From NCBI GenBank assembly GCA_001803045.1, contig MHAR01000012.1, positions 83,166-147,165 on the forward strand: DNA of 64,000 bases. Reading direction: 5' to 3'. Position numbers and translations under genes: made by a program. The notes beneath the pieces were generated by a model. The model saw only the letters and a list, made by a program, of their open reading frames with translations. It was not told the origin of the DNA and searched no databases. Shown here one piece after another: positions 17,094-23,691 of the stretch; the first letter of the stretch is position 1; every line of letters starts with the position of its first letter. This DNA comes from Ignavibacteria bacterium RIFOXYB12_FULL_35_14. Its GTDB lineage: Bacteria > Bacteroidota > Ignavibacteria > Ignavibacteriales > Ignavibacteriaceae.

Positions 17094-17283
17094 GTATAAC
17101 AAGTTCTTCAAGGCCGACCGCTTTAAACTGTTTCGGCATTTGTGTAATTAAAAAATTGTGGTGTAAAAGTTAGTTGCTCATTAAAGATAGTTAACAAAAC
17201 AAATTTATAAATAATTATTGGCGTTAGCTTTTCAATGCTGCATTGCTGTGTTGGACGTCGGTTTAAAAACAACGCCGTTATGC
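17094..17283 (+). other. attC-like recombination site 2
   Basis: GTATAAC (17094-17100), seven bases after the DUF4238 stop, and GTTATGC (17277-17283), overlapping the first codons of the next frame, are the outer boxes. Inside them GTTCTT and GGCCGACCGC on the left mirror the inverse of GACGTCGG and AACAAC on the right, giving two interrupted stems as in attC. The middle matches site 1 closely (ATTTATAAA, GCGTT, CTTTT, GCTGCATTG). Length 190 bp. Shared ancestry with site 1 is plain; attC identity is inferred. Confidence 0.65.
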
Positions 17284-17288
17284 CTATA

Positions 17289-18050
17289 ATGATGAATAAT
17301 ATTTTTATAAGATTAACAAAAATCCAACAAGAGGTTTTAGAACTTCTTTTTGATGGAACTATTATGACAATTGATAGGATGAATCTGGCATCAATTGGAA
17401 ACAGAAATGTTGCTCCGAATACACGTTACTTTCTTACAGACAATAATCTTGTAACAAGAAAAGATAAAACTAAGTCAATTAACACAAAAGGTAATGGATA
17501 CATCATTTCGGAAAAAGGACGATATACTTTAAATGAAAATAGGAATATAAAAAGAAGAGGAACGCCAAGAATTTTATTAGAAGAAAAAAAATGTGGAAAG
17601 TGTAAAATTATTAAACCTATTTCCGATTTTGTTTCAATCTATGGTTTTAAAAATCCTCGTGGAAAATATTGTCATGATTGCTTCCTGTCAATTCAACAAG
17701 ATCACGCTATTTCATTAATGGAAGGAAAGAATTTTTGTCTCTATTGCGGCGAGAAAATTTCCAAAGCATATGATTGGACAATAGATGGGAAATCAACCAA
17801 AACATATCTTCATAGAGATCATATGGATCCGCTTTCACTTGGTGGAGAAGATATTGATAATAACACAGTTTATTGTTGCACAAACTGCAACATAAAAAAA
17901 GGGAATAAAACTTTTAGTGAGTGGTTGAAAACGCTTGAATCTAATTATGCAGATTTAGCAAGAGAAATATATATCAAAAAGCATAAATATATTCCAGAGG
18001 AATTTAAACCTTCTCCAACAGAAATAATAATTACACTAAGTATAAAATAG
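17289..18050 (+). CDS. HNH endonuclease with zinc knuckles
   Basis: The 253-residue protein (start at ATG 17289; earlier in-frame starts lie within the attC-like repeat) has an N-terminal helical, perhaps winged-helix, region, then paired knuckles CxxC (about 102/105 and 128/131) and a C-terminal HNH nuclease. The HNH core reads HRDHMDPLSLGGEDIDNN with its own CxxC pairs (about 150/153 and 197/200) and ends CNIKKGNK. HNH domains cut DNA with one metal ion and occur in restriction, homing and phage enzymes. As a lone cassette gene it may be a restriction-like or defence enzyme; no methyltransferase lies next to it. Its stop abuts attC-like site 3. Confidence 0.75.
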   Translation: MMNNIFIRLTKIQQEVLELLFDGTIMTIDRMNLASIGNRNVAPNTRYFLTDNNLVTRKDKTKSINTKGNGYIISEKGRYTLNENRNIKRRGTPRILLEEKKCGKCKIIKPISDFVSIYGFKNPRGKYCHDCFLSIQQDHAISLMEGKNFCLYCGEKISKAYDWTIDGKSTKTYLHRDHMDPLSLGGEDIDNNTVYCCTNCNIKKGNKTFSEWLKTLESNYADLAREIYIKKHKYIPEEFKPSPTEIIITLSIK

Positions 18051-18207
18051 GCGTAACATCTTTAATAAGTAAAAAGTCAATAGGATGCACTAATTCTAAA
18101 GTAAATAATATTTGCAAAAAAGTTCTTTGTTCTATTTAAGAGTGATTTGAAATCACTAGTTTCAAAAACAATCGGCTGTTGTGTTTTAACATAACATGCC
18201 GTTAGGC
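18051..18207 (+). other. attC-like recombination site 3
   Basis: GCGTAAC (18051-18057) begins immediately after the HNH stop codon, and GTTAGGC (18201-18207), an exact GTTRRRY box, ends the block. An inner segment TTTGTTCTATTTAAGAGTG resembles the corresponding stretch of site 1 (GTTGTTCTTAAAAGTG). Inner stem pairing is weaker than in sites 1 and 2. Its place, directly between two unrelated genes on the same strand, is the main support. Confidence 0.5.
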
Positions 18208-18231
18208 GGTTAAGCCTTCTATGGAATTACT

Positions 18232-18660
18232 ATGGCATTGAATAGGATCGAAAAGAGATCCCAAAAAGGCATTCAAAAGGTTCTCAAAAAAATAGAGAAC
18301 GGAACTTTCATTTGTAAATCGCGTCAAGCGGTCGGTAGTTCAGCGATTGGAAAACCAGTCGATTTACAAATTTCTAACAAGTCTACAAAAAGAAATCTTG
18401 TTGCTGTCGAAATTTCAAATGTGAATACAACTCAACTAGTAGGCGAAGCTACTCGATTATACTTTGATTCCATACCGCTGAAACTTCTCGTTCTTCACCG
18501 CGGTAATACGCCAAAGAATGGGAAGGAGACATCCGAAAAAATTCTTTGCGCTCTTTATGGGCAAAAACAAATCCAAGATACACCTTCCCGTGTTACTTGG
18601 TACAATGATAAAAAATCTCTGGATGCTGTGTTACGAGAACTCTTAAATAAATTGACTTAA
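18232..18660 (+). CDS. Cassette protein of unknown function (142 aa)
   Basis: I do not recognise this family. The 142-residue, basic protein has an N-terminal helical part, then alternating beta and alpha stretches (VAVEISNV, LKLLVLHRG). The VAVEIS strand preceded by an Asp in PVDLQIS faintly recalls a PD-(D/E)xK nuclease core, but the second half of that motif (ExK) is not convincing. It starts 24 bases after the R' box of attC-like site 3. After its stop the sequence CCGCTTAACC could be the opening box of a fourth site whose right half is missing. Function unknown. Confidence 0.5.
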   Translation: MALNRIEKRSQKGIQKVLKKIENGTFICKSRQAVGSSAIGKPVDLQISNKSTKRNLVAVEISNVNTTQLVGEATRLYFDSIPLKLLVLHRGNTPKNGKETSEKILCALYGQKQIQDTPSRVTWYNDKKSLDAVLRELLNKLT

Positions 18661-18882
18661 CCGCTTAACCCCTTTGATAAATAAAAAGCCCCTCTAAAGG
18701 CGGGTAAGCAATAGGAAATAGTAGTACCATGCAAAATTCCACTTTGGCGGATTGCAAAAAGTTTTCAACCTTAGGTTGATAAAATTGAGTTTTTATTAGA
18801 CCGACTTAAACAACAAACCGATGCAATTAATTATAGATAGACTCAAGGGTTGTAAAGAATTTTCGAATTCAGCCCAACAAAA
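18661..18882. other. Gene-free stretch at the end of the cassette series
   Basis: This stretch starts with a possible opening attC box (CGCTTAAC) but has no matching closing box before the rpmA-derived segment. A GC-rich fragment cccctctaaaggcgggt stands out from the AT-rich surroundings. No reading frame is supported. I read it as a truncated site at an old recombination junction. Confidence 0.4.
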
Positions 18883-18902
18883 AACCCTCCGAGCGGAGGG
18901 TT
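18883..18902. terminator. Terminator hairpin, duplicate of the rpmA terminator
   Basis: The stem aaccctcc-gagc-ggagggtt is flanked by AAAAA on the left and TTCTTTTATAAA on the right, so it can end transcripts in both directions. It matches the hairpin after the true rpmA (20180-20199) except for the loop. On this side it would stop read-through from the cassette genes. Confidence 0.8.
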
Positions 18903-18925
18903 CTTTTATAAACTGTGTTTCGTGA

Positions 18926-19068
18926 TTATGCGGGGTCGATATTGATTTATTTTCTCTCGCCTCTTTTAGTTTCAAACTTTACCTTTCCATCTTTTACAGC
19001 AAATAGAGTGTCATCGCCCGCACGCATTACATTTCTGCCAGCATGAAATTTTGTTCCACTTGGGCTAA
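18926..19068 (-). pseudogene. rpmA: Truncated duplicate of the rpmA (L27) 3' end
   Basis: The minus strand encodes the last half of ribosomal protein L27: [19 protein letters not shown] and on through [12 protein letters not shown], then a TAA in place of the Tyr codon, followed by INIDPA and the normal stop. The 5' half of the gene is absent. It differs from the functional rpmA at 20223 at many silent and some coding positions (roughly 85% identity by eye), so it is not a fresh copy; it looks like the end of a related allele brought in with incoming DNA. Together with its terminator it forms the left border of the toxin-antitoxin segment, mirrored by the real rpmA on the right. Confidence 0.85.
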
Positions 19069-19164
19069 CAAAACATTTTTGAGAAATGGCAATAAATAAA
19101 TTTTATGATGTCTTGAAATAAAACCTTATAAGGACTATATTTAGTCCACATAAAGGAGTAAATA

Positions 19165-19443
19165 ATGAAACTAAGCGAATCGGTAAAATCAATAAGTTAC
19201 CTAAAAGCTAATGCTGCACAGTTGATAGAGGATGCAAATAAAAATCAAAAAACATTTGTCATTACTCAAAATGGAGAGGCAAAAGTAATTGTGCAGGACA
19301 TTAAAGCTTATGAAAAAACTCAAGAAACCTTAGCTCTTCTAAAAATATTGTCAATGAGCAGCGAGAACATAGAAAATTCAAAAGCTAAAGGAATAAAAGA
19401 AACTTTTTCTGATATCAGAAAAGAATTAAAAATTCATAAATAA
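19165..19443 (+). CDS. Antitoxin, Phd/YefM family
   Basis: This 92-residue protein has the typical Phd/YefM N-terminal DNA-binding fold: SYLKANAAQLIEDANKN then FVITQNGEAKVIVQDIKAYE. The C-terminal 35 residues are basic and probably disordered until they wrap the toxin. It is preceded by a clear AAGGAG ribosome site and ends two bases before the toxin gene. Antitoxins of this type also repress their own promoter together with the toxin; an operator should lie in 19080-19160, but I cannot single it out. Confidence 0.88.
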   Translation: MKLSESVKSISYLKANAAQLIEDANKNQKTFVITQNGEAKVIVQDIKAYEKTQETLALLKILSMSSENIENSKAKGIKETFSDIRKELKIHK

Positions 19444-19445
19444 AA

Positions 19446-19769
19446 ATGAACTACAAATTGCTGATTGATCCCTTAGCTAAAAAAGATATTATAGAGATTT
19501 ACAATTATGTCGCTGTAGACGATTCCGTCGAAAATGCCGACAAATTGCTCAAGAACTTGGAAAGAACATATTTAAGCTTAGAAAAACTTCCATTGAGAGG
19601 ACATATTCCAGAAGAATTAAGAGGTACTGGTATAAAAAGATTTCTTGAAATTCATTTTAAACCTAATCGAATAATCTATGAAATAATAGATAACATTGTA
19701 TATGTTCATTGTGTAGTAGATGGAAGAAGAAATATGCAGGAGCTATTATCCAGCAGATTGCTTAGGTGA
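19446..19769 (+). CDS. Toxin, RelE/ParE family
   Basis: The 107-residue protein fits the RelE/ParE fold: an N-terminal DPLAKKDIIEIYNYVA helix region, the central LPLRGHIPEELRG loop and the C-terminal strands RFLEIHFKPNRIIYEI and VYVHCVVDGRRN. The VVDGRRN ending with a preceding basic strand is closer to ParE-type proteins, which target gyrase, than to RelE mRNA cutters, but target choice is uncertain from sequence. It forms a standard two-gene operon with the upstream antitoxin. The pair sits between two copies of the rpmA 3' end, consistent with recent arrival. Confidence 0.87.
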   Translation: MNYKLLIDPLAKKDIIEIYNYVAVDDSVENADKLLKNLERTYLSLEKLPLRGHIPEELRGTGIKRFLEIHFKPNRIIYEIIDNIVYVHCVVDGRRNMQELLSSRLLR

Positions 19770-19774
19770 AGTTG

Positions 19775-20158
19775 ATGAGAATCCTTAAATATTTTTTTCT
19801 AGTATTTTTTTTATTGCTGCTAAGTAATTGTAGTGAATTAATTCAAACTAATGGTTTTTCAGATGATTTAAATTATCGACCCAATTATCCTATTTCTGAA
19901 ACACTTCAGACACCTACATTGAGTTTCGGTATTGGTATTGAAACGGGTGAAAGTTTTATCCATTGGACAAATGTTGAAAGTGTAGATTTTTATGAACTTG
20001 AAAAAAGTTATACTGAAGGTTTTGAATCATCATGGTTAATATTCCGTGGATCAGAAATAAGTTTTACTGAACCTGGTTCGCTAATCAGGTACTACTATCG
20101 AGTAAGAGTCATCTATAATTTAAGTGCTAGTAAATGGAGTAATATTGTTCATAATTAA
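19775..20158 (+). CDS. Small lipoprotein with FN3-like fold, coupled to the toxin gene
   Basis: The ATG at 19775 lies six bases after the toxin stop, with GGTGA as ribosome site; a GTG at 19766 would overlap the toxin gene. A hydrophobic leader ends in the lipobox LLLSNCSE (Cys near residue 19-20), so the mature protein is probably lipid-anchored in the envelope. The remaining 105 residues, with FIHWTNVESVDFYELEKS and YYYRVRVIYN, look like one fibronectin-type domain. A lipoprotein as third gene behind a type II toxin-antitoxin pair is unusual. It could simply share the mobile segment. Function unknown. Confidence 0.6.
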   Translation: MRILKYFFLVFFLLLLSNCSELIQTNGFSDDLNYRPNYPISETLQTPTLSFGIGIETGESFIHWTNVESVDFYELEKSYTEGFESSWLIFRGSEISFTEPGSLIRYYYRVRVIYNLSASKWSNIVHN

Positions 20159-20179
20159 ATTCTAATTTTGCCAACAAAA

Positions 20180-20199
20180 AACCCTCCGCGTGGAGGGTT
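20180..20199. terminator. rpmA terminator
   Basis: The hairpin aaccctcc-gcgt-ggagggtt is followed on the minus strand by TTTTTTGTTGG, ending the rplU-rpmA transcript about 25 bases after the rpmA stop; on the plus strand it is followed by TTCTTTTAT and can end the toxin-antitoxin transcript. Its near copy is at 18883-18902. Confidence 0.88.
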
Positions 20200-20222
20200 C
20201 TTTTATAAATTTTTCTTTGTGA

Positions 20223-20477
20223 TTATGCGGGGTCGATATTAATATATTTTCTTTCGCCTCTTTTAACTTCAAACTTAACTTTACCATCTATTAAAGCAAA
20301 CAGAGTGTCGTCACCAGCGCGCATTACATTTCTGCCAGCATGAAATTTTGTCCCTCTTTGACGAACAATAATATTCCCGGCTAAAACTTGCTCTCCGCCA
20401 AATCTTTTAACACCCAAACGCTGAGCATTGCTGTCTCTTCCATTACGAGTTGAACCTTGACCTTTTTTATGTGCCAT
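20223..20477 (-). CDS. rpmA: Ribosomal protein L27
   Basis: The 84-residue protein starts [20 protein letters not shown] and matches L27 throughout ([31 protein letters not shown]). L27 sits near the peptidyl-transferase centre, where its N-terminal tail contacts tRNA. There is no N-terminal extension of the kind cleaved by Prp in Firmicutes. It follows rplU by 12 bases, the standard pairing. The gene borders an accessory island whose far edge carries a damaged copy of its own 3' half. Confidence 0.97.
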   Translation of the reverse strand: MAHKKGQGSTRNGRDSNAQRLGVKRFGGEQVLAGNIIVRQRGTKFHAGRNVMRAGDDTLFALIDGKVKFEVKRGERKYINIDPA

Positions 20478-20489
20478 TATTAATCTCTC

Positions 20490-20798
20490 CTATCCGATCT
20501 TTGTAATTTCAATTTTCGTTAACTGCTGACGGTGTCCTCTTTTTTTCTTGTAACCGGTTCGGCGTTTCTTTTTGAAGATGATCACCTTATCATCTTTTAC
20601 ATGCTCAAGAACTTTAGCAGAAACTGCCATACCGTTTAGAAAAGGAGAACCAACTTTGGTTGCTTTCCCATCGTTAAAAAGAAGCACCGAATCAAACTTT
20701 AATGTTGCATCAACTTCAGCCATTAGCTTAGGAACATAGTACTGTGCATTTTCTAAGACTTTGAATTGATGACCTTTTATATCAACCACTGCGAACAT
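20490..20798 (-). CDS. rplU: Ribosomal protein L21
   Basis: L21 (102 residues) binds 23S rRNA in the large subunit. Family marks are the start MFAVVDIKGHQFKVLENAQY and the C-terminal KKKRRTGYKKKRGHRQQLTKIEI, the conserved rRNA-binding loop and tail. It is the first gene of the rplU-rpmA operon. The roughly 90 bases upstream are AT-rich; a family A palindrome follows at 20886 and separates this operon from the two-component genes. Confidence 0.97.
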   Translation of the reverse strand: MFAVVDIKGHQFKVLENAQYYVPKLMAEVDATLKFDSVLLFNDGKATKVGSPFLNGMAVSAKVLEHVKDDKVIIFKKKRRTGYKKKRGHRQQLTKIEITKIG

Positions 20799-20885
20799 TC
20801 TTACCTCGTAATTTTCAAATTTTAGAGCACAAATTTAGTTATTATGTGCTATCAAGTCAATGAAAGAATAAAAAATAATGCGGCT

Positions 20886-20936
20886 AGATATGCCAGATTT
20901 TGTCACATAATGGCGAACGTTAAATCTGGCATATCT
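20886..20936. repeat. Family A palindromic repeat, copy 3
   Basis: Arms agatatgccagattt (20886-20900) and its reverse complement (20922-20936) bracket a 21-base loop, identical in arms to the copies at 5922 and 14425. It lies 40 bases downstream of the histidine kinase stop and about 90 upstream of rplU. A partial third arm (aaatctagcagatct) follows at about 20950. Confidence 0.85.
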
Positions 20937-20975
20937 AACGAGCATTCTTAAATCTAGCAGATCTAAAGGACAATC

Positions 20976-22022
20976 TCACTTTTTTAATGTAAATGAAAAT
21001 TCAGAACCCTCCCCTATCTTACTTTTAACGGATATTTTTGAACCGTGAGCTTCGACGATGTGCTTTACAATAGCTAATCCTAAGCCTGTACCGCCAACTT
21101 CTCTGGATCGTGCTTTATCAACCCGGTAAAACCGTTCGAAAATTCGGCTTAAATCTTCATCCGGAATTCCTATGCCTGTATCACGAACAATTATTCTTCC
21201 AAATTTTTTATCCTCTTCAACAAGAACTTCAACTTTACCGGTTTCAGTATATTTTATCGCATTAGTAATTAAGTTATCCAATGCCTGCTTCAATTTATAT
21301 TTGTCGCCGAAAAGCTTAAGATTAGCTCGGCATGGATGATAAATTAGTTCTAAATGTTTTTCGTCAGATAAAGATTTTAAATGATTAACAATCGCCTGGA
21401 GAAATTCATTGACCTCGAAATACCTATAGCTTAATCTCATCTCACCAGATTCGATCATTGAGATGTCAATCAAATCATTTAGAAGGTTACTTAGGTTGAT
21501 AGTATGTTCGTTCGCTTTTTCAAGAAAATGTTTATTCACTTTTGGATCATCAATTGCTCCGTCATGCAGTGTTTCAATATATCCTTGAATTGCAAAAATT
21601 GGATTTCTCAATTCATGCGAAACGTTTCCTAGAAATTCTGTCCGGATTCTCTCAAGCTTTTTAAGATACTCTATATCGGTTTTGTTCTTTATAAACATTT
21701 CTTTTATTTCATCTTCAAGATTCTGCAAATATTTTCCGAGCTTTATCTCTGATGAGTCCTTCAGTTCATTTTTTCTTATACCTCCAATTATCTTTTTAAT
21801 ATCCTCTACTTCCGCATTTCTTTTCTTACCGATTTGGAAGAAATAGATTAAGCTTAAAATCAAAATAATAATTACAAGCGGAACGAGAATAGTTATTCTG
21901 TTCTCAAGAAGAATTATGAAAATTAATATGAAGAGATTAAAAAGCAGAAACTCTTTGAGGTAAACGCGAGAGGAATAAAGATTATGCTTTACTTTTTTCC
22001 ACAGACTTGAATTTATATCCAA
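20976..22022 (-). CDS. Sensor histidine kinase, PhoR-like
   Basis: The 348-residue protein has two N-terminal membrane helices close together (about 24-42 and 44-62) with almost no periplasmic loop, a linker, then the phospho-acceptor helix NVSHELRNP with His136 and the ATPase domain: N box ITNAIKYT, G1 RDTGIGIP, F box FERFYRVDKARS and G2 GGTGLGLAIVKH. The short periplasmic part suggests sensing in the membrane or through a partner, as in PhoR. The start shown is TTG and overlaps the response regulator gene by about 40 bases, so the start is uncertain but the coupling is clear. Phosphate sensing is inferred from family only; no pst genes are nearby. Confidence 0.85.
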   Translation of the reverse strand: MDINSSLWKKVKHNLYSSRVYLKEFLLFNLFILIFIILLENRITILVPLVIIILILSLIYFFQIGKKRNAEVEDIKKIIGGIRKNELKDSSEIKLGKYLQNLEDEIKEMFIKNKTDIEYLKKLERIRTEFLGNVSHELRNPIFAIQGYIETLHDGAIDDPKVNKHFLEKANEHTINLSNLLNDLIDISMIESGEMRLSYRYFEVNEFLQAIVNHLKSLSDEKHLELIYHPCRANLKLFGDKYKLKQALDNLITNAIKYTETGKVEVLVEEDKKFGRIIVRDTGIGIPDEDLSRIFERFYRVDKARSREVGGTGLGLAIVKHIVEAHGSKISVKSKIGEGSEFSFTLKK

Positions 22023-22686
22023 CTCCTTTCACAGTTTCGATAAGATTAGCATGCTTTCGTAATTTTTCTCTTATTTTTCTAATGTGAACGTCCACAGTTC
22101 TATCGACAACATAAACGTCCAATCCCCAAACATCTTTAAGCAAGGTATCCCTATCAAAAACTTTTCCCGGATTATTTGCTAGATAATACAATAGTTCAAA
22201 TTCTTTTCGTGGAAATATTTTTTCTGCGCCATCTATGTTCACCAAATATTTATTTCTATCAATATAAAGAAGACCTATTTTGATATGTGCAGGAAAGGAT
22301 TTTTCTTCAGATTTTTTAATATCTTTTCTTAAGTTGGAATTGACTCGTGCGATCAACTTCTTTGGAGAGATTGGTTTTTGAATGAAATCATTTGCACCAA
22401 TTTCCAACCCTCGGATCTCATCAACTTCACTAGATTTTGCTGTTAGAAAAATAACCGGTGTTTGACGAAACTCCGGAAGGGATCTTAATTTTTTACAAAC
22501 ATCATATCCGTTAAGCTGCGGCATCATTATATCAAGAATTACCAAATCGGGTTTTTCGGAAAGCTTTTTAAGTGCCTCCATTCCATTGTAAGCAGTAATT
22601 ACCTCAAATCCCTCATGAATCAAATTGTATTGAAGAAACTCAACTATATCTTTCTCGTCATCAACAAGCAGTATTTTTGTTTTCAT
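21982..22686 (-). CDS. Response regulator, OmpR/PhoB family
   Basis: This 234-residue regulator has a receiver domain with acidic residues Asp9-Asp10, the phosphorylated Asp52 (LDIMMP) and Lys104 (QKPIS), then a winged-helix DNA-binding domain from about 135 to 230 (FPRKEFELLYYLANNPGKVF, VDVHIRKIREKL, VKGVGYKF). It is co-transcribed with the downstream histidine kinase. It begins four bases after the end of the oxidoreductase gene, at the tail of a long operon that starts with a DNA methyltransferase. Confidence 0.9.
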   Translation of the reverse strand: MKTKILLVDDEKDIVEFLQYNLIHEGFEVITAYNGMEALKKLSEKPDLVILDIMMPQLNGYDVCKKLRSLPEFRQTPVIFLTAKSSEVDEIRGLEIGANDFIQKPISPKKLIARVNSNLRKDIKKSEEKSFPAHIKIGLLYIDRNKYLVNIDGAEKIFPRKEFELLYYLANNPGKVFDRDTLLKDVWGLDVYVVDRTVDVHIRKIREKLRKHANLIETVKGVGYKFKSVEKSKA

Positions 22687-22689
22687 ACA

Positions 22690-23691
22690 TTAGATTTTTA
22701 TCTCACGATTCCACAAAGCAGATTTGTACATAGAATCAATAATTTTCATTCGCAAGAGAGCTTCCTCACCAGATGAAAAAACCGGATTTAACCCGCGAAC
22801 TGCTCCAATAAATGATTTAAGCTCGTTCAGATAAGATTTCTTAAATAACGTTAATGGGCTTTCCAGATGTGATGGTGTTAAATCCATGGACTGATCGTCT
22901 ATCTTCCTATATACTCGGAATGGATTAAGCGTTGCATAACCTTTTGTTCCATAAACATTCACATAAAATTTATCTCTATCCAGAACCAACGACCAACTGG
23001 TTTCCAATAAGATGACCGAAGAATTTTTAAACTTTATAAAACTCATGGAAGTATCTTCAACATCTTTTGTGTTGTGACTAAAATTTTTTGTTGAGACTGA
23101 ATGAACGGATGGATAATCAAGCAGCCATAAAGACACATCAAGAAGCAAGATTCCCAAGTCAAATATTACTCCACCACCGGATTCTGTTTTACGCGTGAAC
23201 CATTTCTGAGTGCTGCTCTGTCTCCTTATCCATCCGCATTTAACATAAAACGGGTCCCCTATTTCACCAGAGTTTAATAGACTTCTTAAAAGCATTGCAT
23301 CAGGCCGAAATCTTAAATTCATGCCAACCATTAATTTCTTTTTATACTTTTTTGCCGCCGCAAGAATAAATTTTGCCTCATCAGAAGAACGAGCTAAGGG
23401 CTTTTCAACGAGAACATTTTTCTTTGCCTTCAAACACTCGATTGCAACATCTTTATGTGTACTTGTTGGTGTGGCAATTATAACAGCATCACAATCATTT
23501 TTTGCAAGCAGCTCTTTATAATCGGTGTATCTTTCTTTTATATTGAATTTATCTGCAATAGTATTCAATCGGTTTTTATTTATTTCGGCAACAGCAGTAA
23601 CTGACACAGTACCTATTCTTAATAAGTTCGGAAGATGAATTAATTGTGCAACTCCCCCAAGACCAATGACCGCAACTTTAGTTTGATCCAT
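22690..23691 (-). CDS. Gfo/Idh/MocA family oxidoreductase
   Basis: The protein has a Rossmann fold with the motif VAVIGLGGVAQ (about 6-16) and the family signature EKP (about 96-98 in LVEKPLA). Such enzymes oxidise or reduce sugars, sugar nucleotides, inositol and similar substrates with NAD(P). I place the start at ATG 23689-23691 (MDQTKVAVIG), giving 333 residues and a 14-base overlap with dxs; the longer frame adds a basic stretch that does not belong to the family. Substrate cannot be told from sequence. Position between dxs and a two-component system suggests only co-transcription. Confidence 0.82.
   Translation of the reverse strand: MDQTKVAVIGLGGVAQLIHLPNLLRIGTVSVTAVAEINKNRLNTIADKFNIKERYTDYKELLAKNDCDAVIIATPTSTHKDVAIECLKAKKNVLVEKPLARSSDEAKFILAAAKKYKKKLMVGMNLRFRPDAMLLRSLLNSGEIGDPFYVKCGWIRRQSSTQKWFTRKTESGGGVIFDLGILLLDVSLWLLDYPSVHSVSTKNFSHNTKDVEDTSMSFIKFKNSSVILLETSWSLVLDRDKFYVNVYGTKGYATLNPFRVYRKIDDQSMDLTPSHLESPLTLFKKSYLNELKSFIGAVRGLNPVFSSGEEALLRMKIIDSMYKSALWNREIKI

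Noticed and set aside
17289..18050. Complete restriction-modification system around the HNH gene
   Set aside because: No methyltransferase is adjacent; the one in the window is 9 kb away in a housekeeping operon.
5922..20936. CRISPR array from the repeated palindromes
   Set aside because: Copies are kilobases apart and separated by genes; no regular spacers and no cas genes.
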